NCBI RefSeq assembly: GCF_004331735.1
Contig: NZ_SJSO01000024.1
Coordinates: forward strand, 1 to 64,000
Reading direction: 5' to 3'
Source: Pedobacter psychrodurus
Lineage (GTDB): Bacteria > Bacteroidota > Bacteroidia > Sphingobacteriales > Sphingobacteriaceae
Length of the DNA stretch: 64,000 nt
Positions 18,575-26,553 of the stretch are shown piece after piece. Numbering within the stretch: position 1 is the first letter of the stretch; every line of letters begins with the position of its first letter. A program made the translations under genes and the position numbers. The notes beneath the pieces were generated by a model. The model did no database searches and had not been told where the DNA came from. It saw only the letters and a program-made list of their open reading frames with translations.

Positions 18575-19642
18575 CTATTTCGAGATGGTTACCTGTTTTC
18601 CTTTTATCTCATATTTAAAATTATTTTCGGTTGCTTTTAAAGCGTGTAAAACTTCTTCAATGCTTTCGTTTGTTATGGTTGCCGTAAAACGGTATTTTTC
18701 TATTGAAGGATCTGTAAATTTGATTTCTACGTTATACCATTTTTCTAAAACATTCTTAATCTCATCAAAATCCTGATCATATATTTCGATCCGGTTCTGT
18801 GTCCATGCGGTTTCTACAATGGTACTATCTTTAATCTTTGTGTAATGATTGATCGTAATTTCGGGCGGTAAGGCCGTAGTTTTAAGCAATTTGCTTTTTT
18901 GTTGCGCCGGAACACTCTTGTAAAAAGTAACTTTCTGACTTGGTTTTAAAGTAATGGTTCCACCGTTTCCATTTACGGCCTCCATGGTAATTAGGCCACG
19001 GATTAAAGTGGCTTCTGATGTTATTTCATCAGGATACGCTTTCACATTAAAAGCAGTACCGAGTACATTGATGTTAAAATCGGTTGTGTGCACTTTAAAA
19101 GGTTTATTTTTATCATGGGTTACATCAAAAAAAGCCTCGCCTGTTAAGGTCACCTCCCTAAACTGATCGTTAAAACCTTTGGTAACGGATAAAGAGCTTT
19201 TAGCGTTTAATATTACCGATGTCCCATCCTGAAGCTTAATTTTTTTACGTTCACCACTTTTGGTAGTAAAAGTATAAACCTCTTGTACAGCGTTTTTTGT
19301 ATTACTATCATTAAAGTATGTTTTATAAACGAACACCGAGCCAAGCACTAAAACTAATGCTGCTGCAATTTTAAACCATAAATAACGGTTCAGTTTAACT
19401 ACTTCCGCCTCAGGAAACATAGTTTCCTTCAAACTTTCTGTCTGTTTATTTAATGGGCGTTTATTCCCGCTTAATATCACGTAAAGTTTTTTTGCTTCTG
19501 CAATTACTAAAGCCTGCTCAGGGTGGGCATTAATGTACTTTTCCCAATATCCAATGCAAAGCTTATCTGTTGCAGCGCAATACTGCTGAAAAGTGCTATC
19601 GACAAGAAAATCTTCTGCATTGAATTTACTTCTATCAACCAT
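18575..19642 (-). CDS. FecR-family anti-sigma factor
   Basis: The 355-residue protein has an N-terminal cytoplasmic part (about 1-85) that would bind the ECF sigma factor, one membrane segment (WFKIAAALVLVLGSVFVY, about 88-106), a periplasmic FecR domain (about 125-220, with LQDGTSVILNAKSSLSV, GEAFFDVTHDKNKPFKV and VLGTAFNVKAYPDE) and a C-terminal DUF4974-type domain (about 285-355, ending in KYEIKGKQVTIS) that resembles an STN fold. It would hold the sigma factor at 20447 inactive until the STN-SusC reports ligand. It lies 120 bases upstream of that SusC gene. Confidence 0.93.
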   Translation of the reverse strand: MVDRSKFNAEDFLVDSTFQQYCAATDKLCIGYWEKYINAHPEQALVIAEAKKLYVILSGNKRPLNKQTESLKETMFPEAEVVKLNRYLWFKIAAALVLVLGSVFVYKTYFNDSNTKNAVQEVYTFTTKSGERKKIKLQDGTSVILNAKSSLSVTKGFNDQFREVTLTGEAFFDVTHDKNKPFKVHTTDFNINVLGTAFNVKAYPDEITSEATLIRGLITMEAVNGNGGTITLKPSQKVTFYKSVPAQQKSKLLKTTALPPEITINHYTKIKDSTIVETAWTQNRIEIYDQDFDEIKNVLEKWYNVEIKFTDPSIEKYRFTATITNESIEEVLHALKATENNFKYEIKGKQVTISK

Positions 19643-20446
19643 TCTAATTTGCCTTTTATATATCAGTGCCCAAAAGCTTTACTTTTTCCTAAGGAAATTT
19701 TAACTTTTTTTTAATATAGCGGAATATGTGCCCTGAATGAGAATACAATGAAGAAATTTAATTTGCAGGAATGCTAATTTTAAAGTTTATAAAGGGTCTG
19801 GTAAATATTTTATTGTTTAAATAATCTCTTTTTCTGGGAAAGCAATTGCAGAAGCTCTTCGGTAAATGTTAGCCCTGCCATCCACTTTATCTCACTACGT
19901 TCGATGCCCGCTGCTGTCAGGTTTAGGTGGCGTAGGCTGTTTTACTATTGAGGATTGCAAGGTGCAAAATAAATACCTTATTGTTTTTAAGTCGGTTACA
20001 TTACCAAGAGCACCAACCCGTTGTTTCTAAACCCGGTAGTAACGGAAATCCTTTTTATTGCCTATAACCAAGATTAAAACTGTACATATTGCCGGCAGCG
20101 TTAAATTGCAATAAAAAGATTGGAGTGCATAACGGGGCTACAGCACCTACGGAGACTGGAATGTTTGTTTTCAAAATATAAAACCCACTATCTCAAACTG
20201 GCAGACTGTGAGAATAGAAAGACTTCAGAAGTTTTAAGTTATTAATTTTTTGGGCGTTTGAACACGCTATCCGCTGTATCTTTTGGCTCTCCTTGGACGG
20301 GCTCAGGATGACACCAAAAGGATGCCACTCCTATCGTTAACGCAAAGCACACCATAAACAACTTCAAAAACATAAAATAGAGACTTTTAACCTAATATTT
20401 CCGAAGTTTTGCCACCTCACACTCCAGCTAAACTTCGGAAATAATT
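19643..20446. repeat. 800-base non-coding spacer with decayed dispersed repeat
   Basis: No convincing gene is seen. The part from about 19840 to 19935 shares GGAAAGCAATTGCAG and CCCGCTGCTGTCAGGTTTAG (or its reverse) with the spacers at 1565 and 41560, and a fragment CTCAGGATGACA at 20300 matches other repeat ends. The gap splits the sigma and anti-sigma genes, which are normally adjacent. Confidence 0.65.
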
Positions 20447-21001
20447 TTACGCGTTAAATTCTTTCCTTAGGATTTTAAGTGCATCATAAATGGTGTTATA
20501 GGCCGTTTTAATGGTCTGATTGCTCTGCTCGGCAATCTGTTCGTAGCTTAATCCGTCGAAAAACTTTAAATGGATCAGCTGTTTTTGGCGAAAAGTTAGT
20601 TTTTCGAGGGCATTTTTAAGCTGATGTTGCACCAGTTCATCACTTTGCACCTTAACAATAAACTCTTCATAACTCATTTCCATCCAATCGCCATCGGCCC
20701 CAGCATTAAAAAGCGCATCGTTAATTTTGCGCTTTCTTTCTAATATCCTGAGCAGTTTGCGTTTAAGGAAGGTACGCAGGTAAGCCTCAATATTATCAAC
20801 ACGGGTTAGACTTTCATGTTTCTCCCAAATGGTGGTAAAAACAAGATCGGTAGCTTCACTGGAAGTATCGGCATCTGCACAAACCCTGATCCCGAAATTT
20901 ACAAGCGGGTAATAAAGCTCCTTGTAGAGATCAAAAAACGCATCTTTATCGCCAACCCGTAATCGTTCCCATAATAAGTGATGCGCTAGTTTACTGTTCA
21001 T
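20447..21001 (-). CDS. ECF-type RNA polymerase sigma-70 factor
   Basis: With the start at 21001 (MNSKLAHHLLWERLRVGDK) the product has 184 residues, the usual size for the Bacteroidetes-1 ECF family. Sigma region 2 spans about 15-85 (AFFDLYKELYYPLVNFGIRV, ATDLVFTTIWEKHESL) and region 4 about 125-180, with the helix-turn-helix LSYEQIAEQSNQTIKTAYNTIYDALKILR. It is expected to be held by the FecR protein at 18575 and to switch on the STN-SusC/SusD pair of locus B. It lies 61 bases after the amylase at 21063, so it may also be reached by read-through from the starch locus. Confidence 0.93.
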   Translation of the reverse strand: MNSKLAHHLLWERLRVGDKDAFFDLYKELYYPLVNFGIRVCADADTSSEATDLVFTTIWEKHESLTRVDNIEAYLRTFLKRKLLRILERKRKINDALFNAGADGDWMEMSYEEFIVKVQSDELVQHQLKNALEKLTFRQKQLIHLKFFDGLSYEQIAEQSNQTIKTAYNTIYDALKILRKEFNA

Positions 21002-21062
21002 TAACCTGTTAGTTGTTATCGCAATATTAACTAAAAACAACAAGATTATTACTTACAGATTT

Positions 21063-22997
21063 TTACTTTAAAGCTATTTTACTGAAAATGTGATATTCTC
21101 CCGGCGCTAAAGCTCTGTTATAGCTATTTGATAAAAGGTTAATGCTGCTTCCAACGGCATCGACCCAAGTGCCCGACGAACCAAAATCAATATTGGCCGT
21201 TTGGCTCACCACATCAAAATTCCCCACCACTACAACCGTATTTGCACCCTCTATTAGTTTAATATATTTGATTCCACCAGTCAGGTTATAAGTAGAATTG
21301 GTTGAATTAAAAATGCTGTTATTCTTTTTCAACCTGATAAACTTAGCATAAGCATCGTACAAAGCTTTACGGTTGGGATCGGTATAATAATCCCATTTAA
21401 TTGGTTTTTCTCCCGTTCTTCCATTAAAATCGATGTTGATATCGTAACCAAGCTCACCAAACTGCCAAATCATTTTCGGGCCCGGGATGCTAAACAAGAA
21501 AGCCGCGACCAATTCTTCTCTTTTTAAAGAAGTAGCTAAGTTTCCTTTAATTATATAACTGCCTAACGCATTACCATAGCTAATGTTTTTAAAATTCAAC
21601 CTTTCCTCATCATGACTTTCGCCATATCCAACCAAATTTTCAGACTTCGTAAACCCATGATTGGCATAAAAACCCCATTGAAAATTAGAATTATCTAACC
21701 AACCCATTGTTGCCTCATTCATGTTATAATTCATGTTGTTCCAGAGCATCATTCCGTCATCGGCCAAAACCTTTTCTTCTGATTCTTCTGCAAAATGCTC
21801 CAAAATCACATAAAAATTAGGATCTATAGTTTTAATGTAGCCATTGTAGTCTTTCCAGGTAGCAATCCTACCAGCATCATATAGTCTAAATTGGGCATCA
21901 TCAGTTGACGATTTCTGTGTAAATCCTTTTGACAGATCGAAACGGAAGCCATCAATTTTATATTGTTGCATCCAAAACTTCATTACATCTTTAGAGAATT
22001 TTTTAGTGGCTGGGCTTTCATGATTAAAATCATAACCTACATTAAATGGATGTTTGGCATCAACATTAAACCATGGGCTATTTGTAGTGGGTTTTGAGCC
22101 ATCAAAATACAATTGTACCATTGGTGACTGACCGAAAGAATGGTTCAACACCATATCCATAATTACGGCAATCCCCCTTCCATGGCATTCATCGATAAAG
22201 TTTTGCAGCGCGGTTTTAGTCCCATAATATTTATCTGGTGCAAAATAAAATGATGGATTATAACCCCAGCTTAAATTCCCTTCAAACTCATTTACCGGCA
22301 TTAATTCAATTGCATTGATACCCAAACCAATTAAATAATCGAGTTTGGCCAATGTAGAGGCATAATTATGATCGGTGGTAAAATCGCGGATCAGCAATTC
22401 GTAAATCACCAAATCATTTTTATTTGGACGGGAAAAACTAGTATTTTTCCAAGTGTAAGTTGGCTGGTTAGCTTGCATAACACTTAGAATTCCTGTTGTT
22501 TTACCTGTAGGATAGGCTTTTAAATTTGGGTACGTTGCCGCAGTAATATATTTATCGTTGTCAGGATCAAGTATTTTCTCGCAATAAGGATCAGCCACCT
22601 TTAAGTTTCCATCTACAAAAAACTGATAGGCATATTCTGTATTCGGGTTTAAATTATCTACCTGAACCCACCAATAATTTCCATCGGGCGTATTTTTCAT
22701 TGTTGCTGAAGTGGCAGACCAATCGTTAAATTCGCCAATTAGCACAACTGATTTTTTGCCAGGGGCATATAAGGTTACAATTGCTGATGTACCCTTATTA
22801 ATAAATACCACACCATCTTTGGCCCCTACAGGTAAATCTGCTGTTTGGTTCGTTTGCGTTGGTTCTAGGCCGTCATCTGTTGATGCTTTTTTACAGGCGC
22901 TATTAAGCGTTATTACCAATAGCAATAGGTAGACAATCTTTTTTGCTTTATTCGTTTCGTGCAGACACGAACCGAGGCGGTAAATTATTTTTTTCAT
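21063..22997 (-). CDS. GH13 alpha-amylase lipoprotein with N-terminal CBM48-like domain
   Basis: The 644-residue protein has a probable lipoprotein leader (LLLLVITLNSAC, Cys35). An E-set/CBM48-like domain (about 65-145, VTLYAPGKKSVVLIGEFNDW) is followed by a GH13 barrel with MDMVLNHSFG, DGFRFDLSKGF (nucleophile Asp354), VILEHFAEE (acid Glu400) and GESHDEER (Asp463), and a short C-terminal sandwich. It should cut alpha-1,4-glucans at the cell surface or in the periplasm, a SusG-like role. Residues 6-16 (YRLGSCLHETN) are encoded by a copy of a hairpin repeat also present three times just downstream. It closes the starch gene series. Confidence 0.93.
   Translation of the reverse strand: MKKIIYRLGSCLHETNKAKKIVYLLLLVITLNSACKKASTDDGLEPTQTNQTADLPVGAKDGVVFINKGTSAIVTLYAPGKKSVVLIGEFNDWSATSATMKNTPDGNYWWVQVDNLNPNTEYAYQFFVDGNLKVADPYCEKILDPDNDKYITAATYPNLKAYPTGKTTGILSVMQANQPTYTWKNTSFSRPNKNDLVIYELLIRDFTTDHNYASTLAKLDYLIGLGINAIELMPVNEFEGNLSWGYNPSFYFAPDKYYGTKTALQNFIDECHGRGIAVIMDMVLNHSFGQSPMVQLYFDGSKPTTNSPWFNVDAKHPFNVGYDFNHESPATKKFSKDVMKFWMQQYKIDGFRFDLSKGFTQKSSTDDAQFRLYDAGRIATWKDYNGYIKTIDPNFYVILEHFAEESEEKVLADDGMMLWNNMNYNMNEATMGWLDNSNFQWGFYANHGFTKSENLVGYGESHDEERLNFKNISYGNALGSYIIKGNLATSLKREELVAAFLFSIPGPKMIWQFGELGYDINIDFNGRTGEKPIKWDYYTDPNRKALYDAYAKFIRLKKNNSIFNSTNSTYNLTGGIKYIKLIEGANTVVVVGNFDVVSQTANIDFGSSGTWVDAVGSSINLLSNSYNRALAPGEYHIFSKIALK
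22954..22980. repeat. Hairpin repeat copy inside amylase coding start
   Basis: GTTTCGTG CAGA CACGAACC forms a stem and continues into GAGGCGG. On the minus strand it reads CCGCCTCGGTTCGTG, sharing CCGCCTCGGT with the intergenic copy at 23089. It encodes part of the amylase leader. Confidence 0.7.
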
Positions 22998-23041
22998 TTG
23001 GTTAAAAAATTTTAAGGTTTAATACAAAAAGTGCTTATTCT

Positions 23042-23161
23042 GGTTCGTGGAGACACAAACTAGGGAGATAGACATAACTTATCCGCCTCGGTCAGTGTTT
23101 CCACAGACCGAAATTATATCGTATTGGAATTATATCACATTGGTCTGTAAGGACACAGACC
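23042..23161. repeat. Three related hairpin repeats in amylase-transporter spacer
   Basis: Three short stem-loops follow one another: GGTTCGTGGAGACACAAACT (23042-23061), CGGTC...GACCG with a GTG/CAC inner stem (23089-23110), and GGTCTGTAAGGACACAGACC (23142-23161). They share the GGTyyGTG / CACrrACC form with the copy at 22954 and with those at 41690 and 41879. They fill most of the 175-base gap. Confidence 0.75.
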
Positions 23162-23172
23162 AAGGAATATCT

Positions 23173-24549
23173 TTAAACCGATCTATTTTCTTCTACTCCA
23201 AGCTTTGAAGCTAAAACTTCATCTGTTTTTTTAGTTTCCTTAATGAAAATATAACAGATAATAGCTGCTAAAACCATTAATCCCCCACCGATCTGAACAG
23301 CTAAAAGTCTATCGTTATTTAATACATTGCGCATTAACCAACCGAAACCTAACGAGGCAATAATCTCTGGCAGTACAATAAAAAAGTTGAAAATGCCCAT
23401 GTAGATCCCGATTTTATCTTTGGGTAAAGATCCACTCAACATGGCGTAAGGCATAGAAAGAATGCTGGCCCAGGCAATCCCCACTCCCGTCATACAGAGA
23501 TAAAGCATATTCTTATCATGCACCCATGCCACACTGATTAAACCGATTGCCCCACAGATTAAGCATAAAGCATGTGTGGTTTTTCGCCCTAATGCATCGG
23601 CAATTTTAGGTAGCACTAATGCAAACAGAAAAGTAATTACGCTGTAATAAGCAAGGGTTAAACTTCCAAAATCGGCACCTTGTGCATAAACCGGGTCGGC
23701 AGCATCTTTTCCACCAAAAACATTAACGGCAACGGCCGTGGTATAATAAAACCACATTAAAAATAAACCTGGCCAGGTAAAAAACTGAACCAAAGAAACA
23801 ATCTGCATTCTTTTGGGCATATTCCTTAGGGCATGAAAAATTTCCCTCGCACCACCACCAAAACCTTTATTGCTTTCTTTTACTTTTTCTTTAAAATCTA
23901 CATCCTGAGGTGGATATTCTTTAGTGGTAAAAACCGTCCATAATACGGCAGCGAAGAAGAAAAAAGCGCCGATATAAAAAGAGAACTTTACGTTTTCTGG
24001 AATACTCCCCTGTGCTGCGGTATTGGTTAAGTGGAATACATTGTTCATAATCCAAGGTAAGGCCGAGGCTACACTTCCGCCCAAACCGATCATCATACTC
24101 TGCATAATAAAACCTCTGTTCACCTGACTATCGGGTAATTTATCGGTAACAAATGCACGGAAAGGTTCCATTGCAATGTTCCCAAAAACATCCAGAATCC
24201 AAAGCAAACCAGCTGCCATCCAAAGCACACTGCTATGTGGCATAAAGATTAAGGCAATGCTACTCACAATGGCCCCGATCATAAAATATGGCCTTCTTCT
24301 ACCCCATTTTGGGTGCCAGGTACGATCGCTTAAATATCCAATGATTGGCTGCACAAATAAACCAGTTAAGGGCGCGGCCAAAAACAATAATGGAACCTGA
24401 TCGGGATTGGCACCCAGGTTTTCGTAAATACGGCCCATGTTTGCACGCTGTAAATCCCAACCGAACTGAATCCCAAAAAAACCAACGCTCATGTTAATGA
24501 TCTGTACGAGTGTTAATTTTGGGTTCTCGAATATTGTTTTTAAGCTCAT
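23173..24549 (-). CDS. SLC45/GPH-like MFS sugar transporter, probably for maltose or maltodextrin
   Basis: With the start at 24549 ([16 protein letters not shown]) the protein has 458 residues and about 12 membrane segments. The N-terminal [20 protein letters not shown] and the loop [23 protein letters not shown] are typical of the SLC45-like branch of the major facilitator superfamily, which moves sucrose or maltose with protons. It lies between two amylases and downstream of GH65, so import of maltose or short maltodextrins across the inner membrane is the best reading. The substrate is inferred from context only. Confidence 0.88.
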   Translation of the reverse strand: MSLKTIFENPKLTLVQIINMSVGFFGIQFGWDLQRANMGRIYENLGANPDQVPLLFLAAPLTGLFVQPIIGYLSDRTWHPKWGRRRPYFMIGAIVSSIALIFMPHSSVLWMAAGLLWILDVFGNIAMEPFRAFVTDKLPDSQVNRGFIMQSMMIGLGGSVASALPWIMNNVFHLTNTAAQGSIPENVKFSFYIGAFFFFAAVLWTVFTTKEYPPQDVDFKEKVKESNKGFGGGAREIFHALRNMPKRMQIVSLVQFFTWPGLFLMWFYYTTAVAVNVFGGKDAADPVYAQGADFGSLTLAYYSVITFLFALVLPKIADALGRKTTHALCLICGAIGLISVAWVHDKNMLYLCMTGVGIAWASILSMPYAMLSGSLPKDKIGIYMGIFNFFIVLPEIIASLGFGWLMRNVLNNDRLLAVQIGGGLMVLAAIICYIFIKETKKTDEVLASKLGVEENRSV

Positions 24550-24568
24550 TGTATTTGGTTTAGTTTTT

Positions 24569-24670
24569 AACCGCAAAGGGCACAGAGTGAAGAAGCAAAG
24601 AGACGCAAAGCAGAAATTAAAATCAGATCTCTGCTTACTTTGAGAAGCACTTAGCGTTCTTTGCGGTTAA
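24569..24670. repeat. Inverted repeat TTAACCGCAAAG in transporter-amylase spacer
   Basis: TTAACCGCAAAG (24569-24580) and CTTTGCGGTTAA (24659-24670) are perfect inverted arms, with further imperfect pairing inside (CACAGAGTG, GACGCAAAG). This is a dispersed-repeat type of element between 24549 and 24685, and may form an mRNA hairpin. Confidence 0.6.
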
Positions 24671-24684
24671 TTCATTTTTTTATC

Positions 24685-26553
24685 TTAAAATTCAATCACC
24701 TGTGCACTAACTGGCGCAAGGGTTACGGGTATGCTTGTTCCCGCTGGGATATTTAACTTTCTGTCTGTTAACAGATCTGTAACCGGAGCTGAATGTTTAA
24801 CTTTTAAAATCTGATCAGGGATTTCGATATTGGCAGTTAAGGTTTGTGTCCGATCAAAATTGGCCACTACCAATAAACGTTGTTTACCAGAGTAACGGAT
24901 AAAAGCATACATGCGATTATTCATATTACCTGCAATAGGAACCTCATAAATTTCACCATTAATTACGGCATCGCTCGTTGAAGTAACCTTTAATAACTGT
25001 TGATAATAGGCGCGTAATTTCTGTTCATTTTCAGCTAATTGTTTGCCATCAAAAGCACCATGATTCATCCATTTCTGATGGTTGGGAACACCCCAATAAT
25101 CGAAAATAGTGGTTCGGTTATCATCTCCCCCAAATCCTTCCATACCTTTTCCGGGTTCACCAACTTCCTGTCCGAAATAAAGCATCACGGCACCAGCGCC
25201 CAATGTTGCCGAAACAACCATTGCAGGTAAAGCCAGCTCGGCCTTGCCCGCAAATCCTGGTGATGCAATACGTTCTTCATCGTGGTTTTCTAAAAAGCGC
25301 AACATGTGTTTGCCAAAACCGGCACTCTCTACCTGCCACACCTGTTTAATAGCAGCTACATCTGCAGTTGGTTCATTTCTGATAAGTTTTTTAAGTCCAT
25401 CATACAAACCCACTTTATCGTAGAGGTAATCGAATTTGCCTTCGTCTAAATATTGTTTGTAAACTTTTGGGTTGTAGGCTTCGCCCAGAAAAATTAAATC
25501 GGGATTAACTTTTTTCACTTGTGGAATTACCCAGTTCCAGAACGCAATAGGTACCATTTCAGCCATATCACATCTAAAACCATCAACCCCTTTATTGGTC
25601 CAGTAGGTTAAAATATCGCGCATTTTTAGCCAAACCGGTGGAATGGGATCGAAATATTGTTTTTCACTGTTCTGGTAATCTACACCATAGTTCAATTTAA
25701 TGGTTTCGTACCAATCATCGTATTTAGGTTGTGCAGAAAACACATTGTTTCCTGTTGCTTTTGCTGGGTTCTCATCAAACTTACCATCCTGTAAAACCGA
25801 AATTGGTGTTTGCTTTGTTCCACTTGTTGGTGCTGCAAAGGGCTGACCAGGGTTATAGTAATAATCGTTCCTGGCACTAAAAGCCTTGGTTACATCATCC
25901 TCGGCTCCAAAATCGATTACATTTTTTGGTTTTGCATAGGAATGATAACTTCTGGCTACGTGATTGGGAACAAAATCGATCAGCACCTTTAAGTTTTTGG
26001 CATGTGTTCTTTTCACCAGCGCTTCAAACTCCTTCATCCTGTTTTTAACATCAACAGCCAGATCGGGATCTACATCGTAATAATCGCGGATGGCATAAGG
26101 AGATCCTGCTCTACCCTTTACCACATCGGCATCATCGACCTTAATTCCGTAGGCAGAATAATCTGTCAAGCTAGCATGGGCAAGTGCTCCGGTATACCAA
26201 ACATAGTTGACATGGAGTTCTTTTATACCATCTAAAGCTTTGTCGGTAATATCGTTAAACTTACCAGAACCATTTTGTTCAATTGTTCCGTAAGGCGTAT
26301 TAGTAGTATTTTTATTCCCAAATAAGCGGGGCAATAACTGATAAATAACGATCTGCTTATCGTTCATTTTTGTATGCTGTTTTTGTGCAAAGGATGATAG
26401 TGAAAATAGTAAAAAGAAAACATAAAATATGCAGGTCCTCCCCCTCCCCCCTCTAGAGGGGGACAAATGAGACGTTGAACTGCTCCTTCGTTTCGTTAAA
26501 CCCAGTGGCTTTAACCTTCTACCTTCAACCTTTAAACCCTCAACCTTTCTCAT
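24685..26553 (-). CDS. Secreted GH13 alpha-amylase with repeat-derived N-terminus
   Basis: The GH13 barrel carries VLIDFVPNHV, DGFRCDMAEM (nucleophile Asp329), IFLGEAYNP (acid Glu358) and ENHDEERIAS (Asp425), numbered from the ATG at 26553. A signal-peptide core FYVFFLLFSLSSFAQ occurs only at residues 43-57. The 40 residues before it are encoded by dispersed-repeat DNA (AAGGTTGAAGG-type repeats and the palindrome CCCCCTCTAGAGGGGG). The ATG at 26553 overlaps the GH65 stop codon as ATGA, so translational coupling fits this start. A start at 26367 (MNDKQIVIYQ) would give a protein without leader. The first is preferred because the leader is well formed. The enzyme cleaves starch or maltodextrin, probably in the periplasm. 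Confidence 0.88.
   Translation of the reverse strand: MRKVEGLKVEGRRLKPLGLTKRRSSSTSHLSPSRGGRGRTCIFYVFFLLFSLSSFAQKQHTKMNDKQIVIYQLLPRLFGNKNTTNTPYGTIEQNGSGKFNDITDKALDGIKELHVNYVWYTGALAHASLTDYSAYGIKVDDADVVKGRAGSPYAIRDYYDVDPDLAVDVKNRMKEFEALVKRTHAKNLKVLIDFVPNHVARSYHSYAKPKNVIDFGAEDDVTKAFSARNDYYYNPGQPFAAPTSGTKQTPISVLQDGKFDENPAKATGNNVFSAQPKYDDWYETIKLNYGVDYQNSEKQYFDPIPPVWLKMRDILTYWTNKGVDGFRCDMAEMVPIAFWNWVIPQVKKVNPDLIFLGEAYNPKVYKQYLDEGKFDYLYDKVGLYDGLKKLIRNEPTADVAAIKQVWQVESAGFGKHMLRFLENHDEERIASPGFAGKAELALPAMVVSATLGAGAVMLYFGQEVGEPGKGMEGFGGDDNRTTIFDYWGVPNHQKWMNHGAFDGKQLAENEQKLRAYYQQLLKVTSTSDAVINGEIYEVPIAGNMNNRMYAFIRYSGKQRLLVVANFDRTQTLTANIEIPDQILKVKHSAPVTDLLTDRKLNIPAGTSIPVTLAPVSAQVIEF
26447..26462. repeat. 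CCCCCTCTAGAGGGGG palindrome inside amylase coding start
   Basis: This 16-base perfect palindrome belongs to the same type as CCCCTCTGAAGAGGGG at 41932-41947. Here it is translated as part of the leader of the amylase at 24685. Confidence 0.75.
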
